A DNA stretch of 10,391 bases, taken from a bacterium. GTDB lineage: Bacteria; ARS69. The stretch spans positions 1 to 10,391 of the forward strand of contig JALGZO010000253.1 in assembly GCA_025774865.1 (NCBI GenBank), given 5' to 3'. Positions within the stretch are counted from its first letter, which is position 1. Every line of letters begins with the position of its first letter. A model generated the notes under the pieces. That model was given only the letters and a program-made list of their open reading frames with translations. It was not told where the DNA came from and made no database searches. The position numbers and the translations under genes are program-made. Shown in pieces: positions 1 to 7,632 of the stretch.

Positions 1-220
1 CTTGATGCCCCAAGCGCTGGAAACGCTCGAGGATTCGCAGTCCGACGGTGTGCCCGAGGTGAATGTCCGGGGCGGTGGGATCGAAACCCTGCTTCACGCG
101 GAGCGGGCGGCCGTTCTTCCGGGAGCGCTCGAGCTTCTCCCGCAGCGCCTCTTCGGTGAGGATCTCCTCGAGAGCCGGCGTCAGGATCTTCCACTGTTCT
201 TTGACCGAGGCGAACGCCAT
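1..220 (-). CDS. tyrS: Tyrosyl-tRNA synthetase, N-terminal fragment (gene continues past the left window edge)
   Basis: The enzyme charges tRNA-Tyr with tyrosine in the cytoplasm. Only the first 73 residues are visible. The fragment contains an '[20 protein letters not shown]' segment (about residues 41-60), which is the class I synthetase nucleotide-binding start of TyrRS; HLGH is its form of the HIGH motif. The preceding stretch ([13 protein letters not shown]) also matches the usual TyrRS N-terminus in spacing. The ATG at 220 is chosen because no in-frame ATG, GTG or TTG is seen just upstream and the length before the HIGH motif is normal. Its Shine-Dalgarno is weak. A much better-looking AAGGAG-ATG at 254 is out of frame. 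The gene is divergent from the peptidase gene to its right. The KMSKS motif and tRNA-binding domain lie outside the window. TyrRS is distinguished from TrpRS by the [13 protein letters not shown] wording. Confidence 0.93.
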   Translation of the reverse strand, partial: MAFASVKEQWKILTPALEEILTEEALREKLERSRKNGRPLRVKQGFDPTAPDIHLGHTVGLRILERFQRLGHQ

Positions 221-300
221 GACCGCACCCGCGAATGAATTGCCGAGGCGGCATGGTAGCTCCTTCTCGGGCCGACGACGAGACCCTTTCGGGCCGGTGT

Positions 301-329
301 TTGACCGAACCTGGCGAAGTCTCTACCAT
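301..329 (+). promoter_or_regulatory. Putative sigma-70-type promoter for the M14 peptidase gene
   Basis: TTGACC at 301-306 matches five of six bases of the -35 consensus. It is followed after exactly 17 bases by TACCAT at 324-329 (four of six of the -10 consensus). Transcription would start near 336, leaving a leader of about 55 bases before the ATG at 391. The position supports the 391 start, because an upstream in-frame ATG at 328 would overlap the -10 element. This is consensus matching by eye in GC-rich DNA, and the real sigma factor preference of this organism is unknown. Confidence 0.45.
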
Positions 330-390
330 GAGCGTACATCTTTTTCCCGTGGAACCGATCCGTTCCGATTCCCGCTCCGGAGCTGCCCCC

Positions 391-2673
391 ATGACTCGCA
401 TCGCCGTCTTCCTCGTGTGTCTCGCGTCCTTCCTGACTGCGGCCCGGCCGGCCGCGCGAGCTAGCGAATCCCCCACCGAGCGACCTCACATCCGCGCCGA
501 AGTGACGGTCCCGACCAAAGCACGACTGAAGGAGCTCGTGGCCTCGGACCTCGACATCACCGACGCTCACGGAACCACCTTCGAAGTGCTCGTCACCCGC
601 GCCGAGCTCGACGAGCTGATGGGGCGCGGCTTCCCCACGCGCATCGTGGAAGCCGACGTCTACGCGCCTGGTGGCCTGCGGGGAGGTGGCTGGCTTCCCG
701 AATACATGTCGTACACGGAAGCCGTCGCGGCGCTCAACGCATTCGCGTCGACCTATCCCGCGATAACCGACCTCTCGAGCATCGGGACGAGCACCGAGGG
801 CCGCGACATCTGGGCGCTGAAGATCTCCGACAACCCGACTGTGGACGAGAGCGAGCCGGAAGTTCTGATTCTCGGCAATACCCACGCCCGCGAGCAGATC
901 ACTCAGATCATCTGCGTCGCGATCGCCGACAGCCTCCTTTCGAACTACGGCAGCGATCCGCAGTACACGGAATGGGTGGATGAGCGCGAGATCTGGATCG
1001 TGCCGGTGCTCAACCCCGACGGGCTCACCTGGGTCGAGACGAACGACCTCTTCTGGCGAAAGAACCGCTGGGTCGATCCGCAGAGTCAGATCACCTACGG
1101 CGTGGACCTGAACCGCAACTACGCCTACGAGTGGGGGCACGACGACAACGGGTCGGACGGATCGAAATCGGGCCCGACCTATCGCGGGCCGTCTGCCGCA
1201 TCGGAGCCGGAAACGCAGGTCATGCAGAACTTCATCGACTCGCGAGACCTCGCGTTCTGCATCTCGTATCACGCTTACGGTAACCTGACGCTCTGGGCGC
1301 CGGGGTACAAACCGGCCATTCCGGTGGATCAGGATCTCTTCCTGGAGTTCGGGAAGGTCGTGAACCAGCAGAACGGCTACGAGCCGGGCAACACCGCGAT
1401 GGGCAACATCTATCTCACGAACGGCGTGATGGACGATTGGGTCTATCTCTCGCCGACCCATTCCAAGGTCTATTCGTTCACGCCGGAGGTCGGTACCGGC
1501 TCCGACTACTTCAATCCGCCGCCATCGCGCATCCCGACGCTCGTGCTCGAGGGTTCAGTCGCGGGCTGGACGGCGCTCGAGTACGCGGACCGGCCCGAGC
1601 GCCTGGCGCCGCCGGGGCAACCCACGATGCACGAAGTCGCGTCGCGGGCCGATGGCGACTACTCCGTGAGCTGGTCGGGACCGACCACCGCCGACACCGA
1701 GGTCGCCGTTTACGAACTCACCGAGAAGGAAGGCCCGTCCGTCGTCACCGACGACGCCGAGAGTGGAAGCGGCCACTGGGACCTCGGCGACTGGGCCGTC
1801 TCCGGCGCACGCAGCTTCAGCGGGTCGTCGAGCTTCCACTCCGGCAGCGGCGACGAGTTCAACCACATCCTGCTCGCGAAGGAGGGGTACGAGGTCCAGG
1901 CCGGCGACTCCTTCACGTTCCAGGCCTGGTACGACATCGAGAACAACTGGGACTACGCATACGTGCTGCTCTCCGCCGACGGCGGGCGTTCGCTCACGAA
2001 CCTCGAAGGGACCGGCACGACGATGTCCGACCCGAACGGCAACAACGCCGACCACGGGATCACCGGGTCCTCGGGGGGCTGGCAGCTCCACACCTACGAT
2101 CTGACTCCGTGGGTCGGGCAGACGGTCTGGCTGGGGCTGCGCTACTACACGGACCAGTCCGTGCAGGGAGAGGGCTTCTACGCCGACGATCTCCATCCCG
2201 TTCAGGAGTGGGCATCCACGACGATCCTGTCGTCGGCGGTCGTCGGCACGGAGTATCCGGTGACCGGCCAGCCCGACGGCACGTACTACTACTCCGCTCG
2301 GGGGCAGGACGCCGAAGGGGATTGGGGCTATCCCGCCGCGAACGTCTCCGTGATCGTGCAGGCGGCCACCGATGTCTCGACGCTGGGCGGGCGCCAGGTG
2401 TTCTCGCTCTCGGAGAACGTGCCAAACCCCTTCGGCGCGCGCACGACCATCCGGTTCAGTCTGCCGGTGGCCGCGGAGCACTCGCTCATCGTGTACAACG
2501 TGGCCGGCCGGCGGGTCCGTTCCCTTTCGTCGGGTTGGGTCCCGGCCGGGGCTCACGAGGTCCGGTGGGACGGTCGAAATGAAGAGGGAGACCTGGTGCC
2601 GTCCGGCGTCTACTTCTACCGCCTCTCGGCCGAAGGCCGGGAGCTCCACGAGCGCGCCGTTCTCCGGCGCTGA
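391..2673 (+). CDS. Secreted M14 zinc carboxypeptidase with jelly-roll/Fn3 region and C-terminal sorting-type domain
   Basis: A 760-residue exported metallopeptidase expected to remove C-terminal residues from peptides outside the cell. Residues 1-25 form a signal peptide (MTR, then a hydrophobic core, then ARAS). Residues about 34-90 look like the M14 activation propeptide. The catalytic domain spans about 105-400, with zinc ligands H165 and E168 (HARE) and H294 (SYHAYG). Substrate-binding residues are R223 (WRKNR) and N241-R242 (DLNRN). The catalytic glutamate is E366 (FTPEVG). Residues about 450-605 resemble the MAM-like jelly-roll of immune inhibitor A proteins, flanked by what look like two halves of an Fn3 domain. 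Residues about 668-760 are a FlgD-Ig/type IX-like C-terminal module (NPFGARTTIRFSLP, then WDGRNEEGDLVPSGVYFYRL). The start at 391 is preferred because it gives a clean signal peptide, has GGAG 8 bases upstream, and sits downstream of the promoter at 301-329. Exact substrate specificity (A, B or T type) cannot be read with confidence. Confidence 0.93.
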   Translation: MTRIAVFLVCLASFLTAARPAARASESPTERPHIRAEVTVPTKARLKELVASDLDITDAHGTTFEVLVTRAELDELMGRGFPTRIVEADVYAPGGLRGGGWLPEYMSYTEAVAALNAFASTYPAITDLSSIGTSTEGRDIWALKISDNPTVDESEPEVLILGNTHAREQITQIICVAIADSLLSNYGSDPQYTEWVDEREIWIVPVLNPDGLTWVETNDLFWRKNRWVDPQSQITYGVDLNRNYAYEWGHDDNGSDGSKSGPTYRGPSAASEPETQVMQNFIDSRDLAFCISYHAYGNLTLWAPGYKPAIPVDQDLFLEFGKVVNQQNGYEPGNTAMGNIYLTNGVMDDWVYLSPTHSKVYSFTPEVGTGSDYFNPPPSRIPTLVLEGSVAGWTALEYADRPERLAPPGQPTMHEVASRADGDYSVSWSGPTTADTEVAVYELTEKEGPSVVTDDAESGSGHWDLGDWAVSGARSFSGSSSFHSGSGDEFNHILLAKEGYEVQAGDSFTFQAWYDIENNWDYAYVLLSADGGRSLTNLEGTGTTMSDPNGNNADHGITGSSGGWQLHTYDLTPWVGQTVWLGLRYYTDQSVQGEGFYADDLHPVQEWASTTILSSAVVGTEYPVTGQPDGTYYYSARGQDAEGDWGYPAANVSVIVQAATDVSTLGGRQVFSLSENVPNPFGARTTIRFSLPVAAEHSLIVYNVAGRRVRSLSSGWVPAGAHEVRWDGRNEEGDLVPSGVYFYRLSAEGRELHERAVLRR

Positions 2674-2735
2674 GGCGCGGAAGGAACGCGGACCGGCGGG
2701 CGGGATCCGGCGGGCTCGCCCAGGGTTGAAGTCGA

Positions 2736-2742
2736 AGGGGAG
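2736..2742 (+). promoter_or_regulatory. Shine-Dalgarno sequence deciding the penicillin-binding protein start
   Basis: AGGGGAG ends 8 bases before the GTG at 2751, an ideal distance. An in-frame GTG at 2742 lies inside this sequence and would have no spacing from it. The later GTG is therefore preferred. Confidence 0.5.
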
Positions 2743-2750
2743 TGGAGCCC

Positions 2751-4970
2751 GTGGACGATCGGAAGCCCGAATCCAGTCGACCGGCCGGCCCTGACCGGCT
2801 GCCGAGGACCCAGCGCCGACCCGCGTGGCGGAAGTGGGCCACGGACGGGAAATCGGGCGGCGGCCTGTGGGTGTTTCTCGAGAACTGGCTGCTCTTCTCG
2901 CTGGTCTTCTTCTTTCTGGCCGGCGGCGGCTTCGTCGCGGCCCTGATCAAGTTCCAGAACGAGCTGCCGTCCACGTCGCACCTGGAGCAAATCGAACCGC
3001 CGTCGAACACTCGGATCTTCGACCGCACCGGCGAGTCGCTCGGCGATCTCTTCTCAGAGGATCGCCTCATCGTTCCGCTGGACGAAGTCCCCGGCCATCT
3101 CGTGCAGGCGGTCCTCGCCACCGAGGACCGCCGTTTCTACGAGCACTGGGGGATTCAGGTCCCGGCGCTGGCGAGGGCCTTCCTGGCGAACCTTCGGGCC
3201 GGACGAACCTCGCAAGGCGGCAGCACCATCACTCAGCAGCTGGCGCGCAACCTGTTCCTGACGCACGAGCGAACGATCACGCGCAAGATCAAGGAAGCCC
3301 TGCTGACCATCCGGCTGGAGAGGATCTACACCAAGGACGAGATCCTCGGGATGTACTTCAACCAGATTTACTACGGAAGCGGTGCCCACGGCGTGCGGTC
3401 GGCCGCCCGCGAGTACTTCGGGAGGGAGCTGTCCGACCTGACGCTCGGCGAATGCGCCCTTCTCGCCGGCATTCCGGCGAACCCCACGCTGTTCGATCCG
3501 CGGCGGCGACCGGAGAACGCCAAGGGACGCCAGCAGGTCGTTCTCTCGTCCATGGTCGATTACGGCGCCATTCGACCCGAGGCAGCCGAGGAGGCGTTGC
3601 GGGAGCCGATCGAGCTCGCCGTGCGCGAGGAGCGCACCATGCGTTCCCCCTACTTCGTGGAGTACGTCCGGCAGGACCTCGTCGAGCGGTACGGCGCCGA
3701 TCGCCTCTATCGTGACGGTCTCGAAGTCACCACGACTCTCGATTGGACGATCCAGGAGGCGGCCGAGGAAGCGCTCGAGAGACATCTTCGCCGCCTCGAA
3801 GACGTCAACCAGTACGACGTGGTCCGCGACTCGGCCTGGGTTGCTCCGGAGTCTCCGTTCGTGACGTCACCCTACGTACAGGGGGCGATCGTCGTACTCG
3901 ACACCGCGACCGGCGAGATCGTCGGGATGGTCGGCGGGCGCAGCTATTGGGAGAGCAAGTTCAATCGCGCCGTGCAAGCGCGTCGCCAACCCGGCAGCTC
4001 GTTCAAGCCGTTCGTGTACGCCGCCGCGATCGAGCAGGGCATCGGCCCTTCCTCGATCATTCTCGACGAGCCGCTGGTCGTTCCGATGCCGAACGGCGAC
4101 GTCTACAAGCCGGAGAACCAGAAGCGGAACTTCCGCGGCCCGATGACGATGCGCTTCGCGCTCTCGAGATCGGTGAACGTGCCCGCCGTTCGAATGATCC
4201 TGACCGTCGGCCCCGAAGCTGCGGTTGACGTTGCCCGGCGTTGCGGCATTCGCGGCCGGATCCTCCCGTTCCCCTCGACGGCGCTCGGAGCCTCTGAGGT
4301 GACCCTGATCGACCTCACGGGCGCGTACACCGTCTTTCCCAACCTGGGAATCCTGCACCGTCCCCGGGCGATCATCGAAGTGCGCGACCGCAACGGCTCG
4401 ATTCTCGACGCGGACGAGATGGTCACCCAGGAGGCACTCTCGGCGCCGGTCGCCGGCGTGATGACGAGCCTCCTGGAGGAGGTCATGAGCCATGGGACGG
4501 GCGCGTCCGCTCGCTGGAAAGGGATTACCGCACCGGCGGGAGGAAAGACCGGGACCATGGACGATTACACGGACGCGCTCTTCGTCGGGTTCACCTCGGA
4601 GTACACGTGTGGGGTCTGGGTCGGATTCGACGTGAAGCGGAGTCTGGGCAAGGACATGACGGGATCGGCCGCGGCGCTGCCGATCTGGATCGATATCATG
4701 CGCGTCGCGCTCGAGGGAAGGCGCCCCCAGCCGTTCGAGGTCCCGGACGGGCTCGTTTGGAAGGAGGTCTGCACGGAGTCGGGGCTCCGGTCGGTTCCGG
4801 AGTGCTTCGAGACCTATCGAGAAGTGTTCGTCGAGGGAGACGAGCCGACGGAGCCCTGCCCGGTCCACTTCGGCGGCACGGTTCTGGATCCCTGGAACGA
4901 GGACATTTCGTTCGAGGCGCTGGACCGCCAATCTCGGGCGGGCACGGACGATCTGGACCTGGAGCAGTAG
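2751..4970 (+). CDS. Class A penicillin-binding protein (PBP1A-type transglycosylase/transpeptidase)
   Basis: A bifunctional peptidoglycan synthase anchored in the inner membrane. It polymerises glycan strands from lipid II and cross-links stem peptides in the periplasm. It has 739 residues from the GTG at 2751; an in-frame GTG at 2742 would add three. A basic cytoplasmic tail is followed by one membrane segment (about 45-66, NWLLFSLVFFFLAGGG). The GT51 domain shows EDRRFYEHWG with catalytic E125, GGSTITQQLARN, RKIKEALL, and an EILGMYFNQIYYG-type motif. The transpeptidase domain has all three active-site motifs: SSFK with nucleophile S416, S474-V-N476, and KTGT starting at K599. The C-terminal tail has a spaced cysteine pattern (C674, C685, C703) commonly seen after the PBP1A transpeptidase domain. 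Length is normal and no key residue is missing. It follows the peptidase gene by 77 bases on the same strand with no clear terminator between, so read-through is possible. The exact paralogue (PBP1A, 1B or 2-like) is less certain than the class. Confidence 0.96.
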   Translation: MDDRKPESSRPAGPDRLPRTQRRPAWRKWATDGKSGGGLWVFLENWLLFSLVFFFLAGGGFVAALIKFQNELPSTSHLEQIEPPSNTRIFDRTGESLGDLFSEDRLIVPLDEVPGHLVQAVLATEDRRFYEHWGIQVPALARAFLANLRAGRTSQGGSTITQQLARNLFLTHERTITRKIKEALLTIRLERIYTKDEILGMYFNQIYYGSGAHGVRSAAREYFGRELSDLTLGECALLAGIPANPTLFDPRRRPENAKGRQQVVLSSMVDYGAIRPEAAEEALREPIELAVREERTMRSPYFVEYVRQDLVERYGADRLYRDGLEVTTTLDWTIQEAAEEALERHLRRLEDVNQYDVVRDSAWVAPESPFVTSPYVQGAIVVLDTATGEIVGMVGGRSYWESKFNRAVQARRQPGSSFKPFVYAAAIEQGIGPSSIILDEPLVVPMPNGDVYKPENQKRNFRGPMTMRFALSRSVNVPAVRMILTVGPEAAVDVARRCGIRGRILPFPSTALGASEVTLIDLTGAYTVFPNLGILHRPRAIIEVRDRNGSILDADEMVTQEALSAPVAGVMTSLLEEVMSHGTGASARWKGITAPAGGKTGTMDDYTDALFVGFTSEYTCGVWVGFDVKRSLGKDMTGSAAALPIWIDIMRVALEGRRPQPFEVPDGLVWKEVCTESGLRSVPECFETYREVFVEGDEPTEPCPVHFGGTVLDPWNEDISFEALDRQSRAGTDDLDLEQ

Positions 4971-4988
4971 AGACCGCCTCAATCCCTC

Positions 4989-5017
4989 TTGCGTCCTCCT
5001 CCTCCATCCCGTATCTT
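4989..5017 (+). promoter_or_regulatory. Possible promoter for the rpmG-rpmB unit
   Basis: TTGCGT at 4989-4994 and TATCTT at 5012-5017 are separated by 17 bases. They would give a leader of about 25 bases before the rpmG start at 5049. The -35 match is poor (three of six) and the -10 moderate (four of six). The 78-base gap between the penicillin-binding protein and rpmG contains no tRNA or other gene that I can see. Confidence 0.3.
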
Positions 5018-5037
5018 CGTCGGCCGTTGTGCTTTCC

Positions 5038-5046
5038 GGGAGGGAG
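5038..5046 (+). promoter_or_regulatory. Shine-Dalgarno sequence of rpmG
   Basis: The purine run GGGAGGGAG lies immediately upstream of the GTG at 5049. Its GGGAGG core is 5 bases from the start codon. It fixes the L33 start at this GTG and excludes the longer open frame extending upstream. Confidence 0.6.
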
Positions 5047-5048
5047 TC

Positions 5049-5216
5049 GTGGCCAAAGCCATCCGCGAGAAGATCCGCCTGGTGTCCAGCGCTGGCACCG
5101 GCTACTTCTACACTGTCACGAAGAATCGCCGGACGCATCCGGACAAGCTCAAGTGCACGAAGTACGACCCGAGGGTCCGGAAGCACGTGGAGTTCGTCGA
5201 GCACAAGATGAAATGA
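5049..5216 (+). CDS. rpmG: 50S ribosomal protein L33
   Basis: A small basic protein of the large ribosomal subunit, near the E site. At 55 residues it has the same length as Escherichia coli L33 and follows it closely: (V/M)[17 protein letters not shown], then [16 protein letters not shown], then [18 protein letters not shown]. Only one cysteine is present (in KLKCTKYD), so this is the zinc-independent form without the paired CxxC knuckles. The GTG start is set by the adjacent purine-rich ribosome binding site and by the family N-terminus. rpmB follows after 40 bases on the same strand, so the two ribosomal proteins are probably co-transcribed. Confidence 0.97.
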   Translation: MAKAIREKIRLVSSAGTGYFYTVTKNRRTHPDKLKCTKYDPRVRKHVEFVEHKMK

Positions 5217-5222
5217 CCCCGA

Positions 5223-5237
5223 GCGCCCTAGGGGCGT
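5223..5237 (+). other. Small GC-rich inverted repeat between rpmG and rpmB
   Basis: CGCCC at 5224-5228 and GGGCG at 5232-5236 can pair around a TAG loop, and the bases at 5223 and 5237 add a possible G-U pair. There is no following T-tract, so it is not a standard intrinsic terminator. It could be a processing or attenuation element ahead of rpmB, or chance in GC-rich DNA. Confidence 0.25.
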
Positions 5238-5256
5238 CCGGGGCGGGGAGACCGCC

Positions 5257-5493
5257 ATGAGCAGGGTATGCATGGTGACGGGAATCCGTCCGAGCACGGG
5301 AAACAACGTCAGCCACGCGAACAACAAGACCCGGCGCCGCTGGAAGCCGAACCTCGTGAGGAAGCGCTACCTCCTGGAAGAGGAGAACCGCTGGATCCGC
5401 CTGCGAGTGTCGGCCAAGGGTATGAAGATCATCGACAAGCGAGGTCTCGCCACGGTCGTCCGTGAAATGCGCGCCCGAGGCGTCAAGATCTAG
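5257..5493 (+). CDS. rpmB: 50S ribosomal protein L28
   Basis: A structural protein of the large ribosomal subunit. At 78 residues it matches the length of E. coli L28 and its conserved blocks: [20 protein letters not shown] at the start, [28 protein letters not shown] in the C-terminal half, and an RARG end. Only C5 is present, so this looks like the form without a zinc ribbon. The ATG is supported by GGGGAG at 5245-5250, 6 bases upstream. Its last 11 bases, including the stop codon, overlap the end of the convergent deoA gene. No room is left for an ordinary terminator between the two transcription units. Confidence 0.97.
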   Translation: MSRVCMVTGIRPSTGNNVSHANNKTRRRWKPNLVRKRYLLEEENRWIRLRVSAKGMKIIDKRGLATVVREMRARGVKI

Positions 5494-6790
5494 CGGGTTC
5501 CACCATCAGCGCCGGCGCCGCCACCGCTTCCTCCGCGATCTGCACGGCGGCGCGAAACCGACCCGCCGCGCGTGCCGCGTCCTCGTCAGTGTTCGCGTGC
5601 ACGTCCGCGAGCGATCGCCCCGACTCGACCCGGTCACCGAGCTTCGCCCGCAGAACGAATCCCACGGACGGATCCACGGGGTCGCCCAGCCGCGCGCGGC
5701 CGGCTCCGAGGGCATTCGCGGCGAGTCCGATCTCACGGGTATCGAATCCGGCGAGAAAGCCGGTGCGCTCGGACGGGATCTCGCGCACTACGGGGGCACT
5801 CGGAAGCCGCGACGGATCGTCGACCGTGGCGGGATCACCCCCCTGGAGCTCGACCCAGCGGCGAAACGCCGCGAGCGCCTCGCCCGACTGAATCTTCTCC
5901 TTCACGAGCGCACGGCCCGCCTCCCGATCACTCGCGACTCCTCCCAGCACCGTCATCTCCGCGCCGAGAACGAGGGTCAGCTCCACGACGTCGGGGGGCC
6001 CTTCCCCGCGCAACACTTCGATCGACTCGACGATTTCGAGGGCGTTTCCGACGGCGCGACCGAGCGGCTGGTCCATCGACGTCACGAGCGCCGTCGCCTT
6101 CTTTCCCAGCTTGCCCGAGACTTCCACGAGAACCCGCGCGAGCTCGGCCGCTTCCTCGGGCTCGCGCATGAACGCACCCGTTCCGCTCTTGACGTCGAGG
6201 ACGAGCGCGTCCACGCCGGCCGCGAACTTCTTCGACAGGATGCTCCCGGTGATGAGAGGGATGCTCGGCACGGTGCCGGTGACGTCGCGCAGCTCGTACA
6301 GCTTGCGATCGGCCGGCGCCAGGGAATCGTTCGCCCCGATGATGGAGTAGCCCACCTCACGGATGACTCGTCGGAACGTCTCGGTATCGAGCGACGTGCT
6401 CAGCCCCGGGATCGATTCGAGCTTGTCGAGGGTCCCGCCGGTGTGTCCGAGGCCCCGTCCCGAGATCATGGGAATCGTCACGCCGGCGCTCGCGACTGCG
6501 GGGGCCAGTGGAATCGAGATCTTGTCGCCCACGCCACCGGTCGAGTGCTTGTCGACCTTCACCCCGGGGAGATCCACGAGGCTCAGAACCTCCCCGGAGC
6601 TCATCATGAGCCGCGTGAGGTCCGCGGTCTCCTGCGCCGTCATGCCTCGGTGGAGAACGGCCATGAGCCAGGCGGACATCTGGTACGCGGGGATCGTCTC
6701 GTCCAGGAAACCCTTCAGAAGGAACTCGAGCTCCTCCGCGGAAGTGACCTCTCCTTCCCGCTTTCGCTCGATGAGCTCCGGGACGTTCAT
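5483..6790 (-). CDS. deoA: Pyrimidine-nucleoside (thymidine) phosphorylase
   Basis: Catalyses reversible phosphorolysis of thymidine, deoxyuridine and probably uridine to the free base and (deoxy)ribose 1-phosphate. It has 435 residues, normal for the family. The N-terminal helical domain starts [20 protein letters not shown]. The phosphate site is [13 protein letters not shown] with K81 and S83. The family signature [16 protein letters not shown] begins at S110 and includes T120. Base-binding residues R168, S183 and K187 fall at exactly the positions I recall for the Geobacillus pyrimidine-nucleoside phosphorylase. That favours the broad-specificity Pdp type (EC 2.4.2.2) over strict thymidine phosphorylase, but 2'-hydroxyl selectivity cannot be read with certainty. 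The ATG overlaps the deoC stop as ATGA (6787-6790), indicating translational coupling. It is the last gene of the nucleoside operon and collides tail-to-tail with rpmB. The name could equally be pdp. Confidence 0.95.
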   Translation of the reverse strand: MNVPELIERKREGEVTSAEELEFLLKGFLDETIPAYQMSAWLMAVLHRGMTAQETADLTRLMMSSGEVLSLVDLPGVKVDKHSTGGVGDKISIPLAPAVASAGVTIPMISGRGLGHTGGTLDKLESIPGLSTSLDTETFRRVIREVGYSIIGANDSLAPADRKLYELRDVTGTVPSIPLITGSILSKKFAAGVDALVLDVKSGTGAFMREPEEAAELARVLVEVSGKLGKKATALVTSMDQPLGRAVGNALEIVESIEVLRGEGPPDVVELTLVLGAEMTVLGGVASDREAGRALVKEKIQSGEALAAFRRWVELQGGDPATVDDPSRLPSAPVVREIPSERTGFLAGFDTREIGLAANALGAGRARLGDPVDPSVGFVLRAKLGDRVESGRSLADVHANTDEDAARAAGRFRAAVQIAEEAVAAPALMVEPARS

Positions 6791-7632
6791 GAACTCCAGC
6801 CGTCGGGGGAGACGTCGCCCTGGACGATCTCGATCGACGCCGAGGCGCCGAGCCTCGTCGCGCCCGCCTCGACCATGCGACGCGCCACCTCGGCGTCGCG
6901 GATCCCGCCCGCGGCCTTCACCCCCATGTCCGGCCCCACGACCCGCCGCATCAACGCCACGTCCTCCACGGTCGCGCCCGACGGCCCGAATCCGGTGGAC
7001 GTCTTCACGTAGTCGGCCCCGGCCGCTTTCGCGAGCGCGCATCCCTCGGCCTTCTCCTCGTCGGTGAGATAGGCGTTCTCGAGGATCACCTTCACCTGGG
7101 CCCGCGGCTTCCCGCATTCGACGACGGCGCGGATGTCGCGCTCGACCGTTCCGTAGTCCTTCGACTTGAGAGCCCCGATGTTGATCACCATGTCGAGCTC
7201 CGTCGCCCCGTCGAGCACGGCGCGACGTGCTTCGAACGCTTTCGTCTCGGACTTGTTCATCCCGTGGGGGAACCCGATGACCGTGCACACCTTCACGCGC
7301 GTGTCCCCCAGCAGGTCGGCGCAGAGCGGCACCCACCACGGCTGGACGCACACGGACGCGAAGCCGTTCTCCCGGGCCTGCTTGCAGAGTCTCTCGATGT
7401 CCTCGCGCGGGGCGTCCGGCTTGAGGACCGTGTGATCGATCATGGCCGCCAGACCCGGCGCCGGCGTCTCGCCCGGTCCGCCGCCGAGCCGGCAGATCCC
7501 GAGGTCCCGACAGAGATCCACCAGACCGTCAGCCGGAACCTGCCGGCGCTCGCGTGAAGGCTGCGTCTCCCTTTCCGCCAGCGCGCGGACGACCTCCTCG
7601 GTGATGCGGGTGATCAGCTCCTCGCGCGTCAC
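6787..7632 (-). CDS. deoC: Deoxyribose-5-phosphate aldolase with N-terminal extension
   Basis: Splits 2-deoxyribose 5-phosphate into glyceraldehyde 3-phosphate and acetaldehyde through a Schiff base. It has 281 residues, against about 220-225 for the similar Bacillus type. The TIM-barrel core begins at about residue 64 ([10 protein letters not shown]). Core residues are D147 ([13 protein letters not shown]), Schiff-base lysine K210 ([10 protein letters not shown]) and K239 (GVKAAGGIR), so the enzyme should be active. The extra N-terminus has an amphipathic helix (residues 3-20, [19 protein letters not shown] region), a polar segment, and a second stretch with two cysteines ([16 protein letters not shown]) before the core. 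The GTG at 7632 is chosen because it overlaps the rpiB stop as GTGA, the junction style used elsewhere in this operon. Starting at the core methionine would leave a gap of roughly 190 bases. The extension resembles microcompartment encapsulation peptides. Its function is inferred; that of the core is near certain. Confidence 0.95.
   Translation of the reverse strand: MTREELITRITEEVVRALAERETQPSRERRQVPADGLVDLCRDLGICRLGGGPGETPAPGLAAMIDHTVLKPDAPREDIERLCKQARENGFASVCVQPWWVPLCADLLGDTRVKVCTVIGFPHGMNKSETKAFEARRAVLDGATELDMVINIGALKSKDYGTVERDIRAVVECGKPRAQVKVILENAYLTDEEKAEGCALAKAAGADYVKTSTGFGPSGATVEDVALMRRVVGPDMGVKAAGGIRDAEVARRMVEAGATRLGASASIEIVQGDVSPDGWSS
7573..7626 (-). other. Candidate microcompartment encapsulation helix of DeoC
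   Basis: Codons 3-20 encode a predicted amphipathic helix. Hydrophobic residues L6, I7, I10, V14, V15 and L18 form one face, with charged and polar residues on the other. It is followed by a polar segment ([11 protein letters not shown]) before the enzyme core. This is the design of N-terminal encapsulation peptides on known microcompartment cargo such as PduD and PduP. It also resembles the helix on the neighbouring RpiB-like protein. The pattern is seen in the sequence; the targeting role is inferred. Confidence 0.5.

Noticed and set aside
252-267. AAGGAG followed by ATG on the minus strand, the best-looking translation start upstream of tyrS
   Set aside because: It is not in the tyrS frame and the reading frame it opens has no recognisable protein. 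The in-frame ATG at 220 gives a normal TyrRS N-terminus.
235-390. In-frame upstream starts for the carboxypeptidase (235 and 328)
   Set aside because: They would put about 20-50 non-hydrophobic residues before the signal peptide, and the one at 328 overlaps the putative -10 element.
2693-2721. Possible terminator or repeat after the carboxypeptidase: CCGGCGGGC occurs twice (2693-2701 and 2707-2715), and GGGCG/CGCCC could pair
   Set aside because: The stem is short with a long loop and has no T-tract. In GC-rich DNA such short matches are expected by chance.
4971-5048. A tRNA gene next to rpmG, a common neighbour in other bacteria
   Set aside because: The gap is only 78 bases and shows no cloverleaf arms or TTC loop motif.
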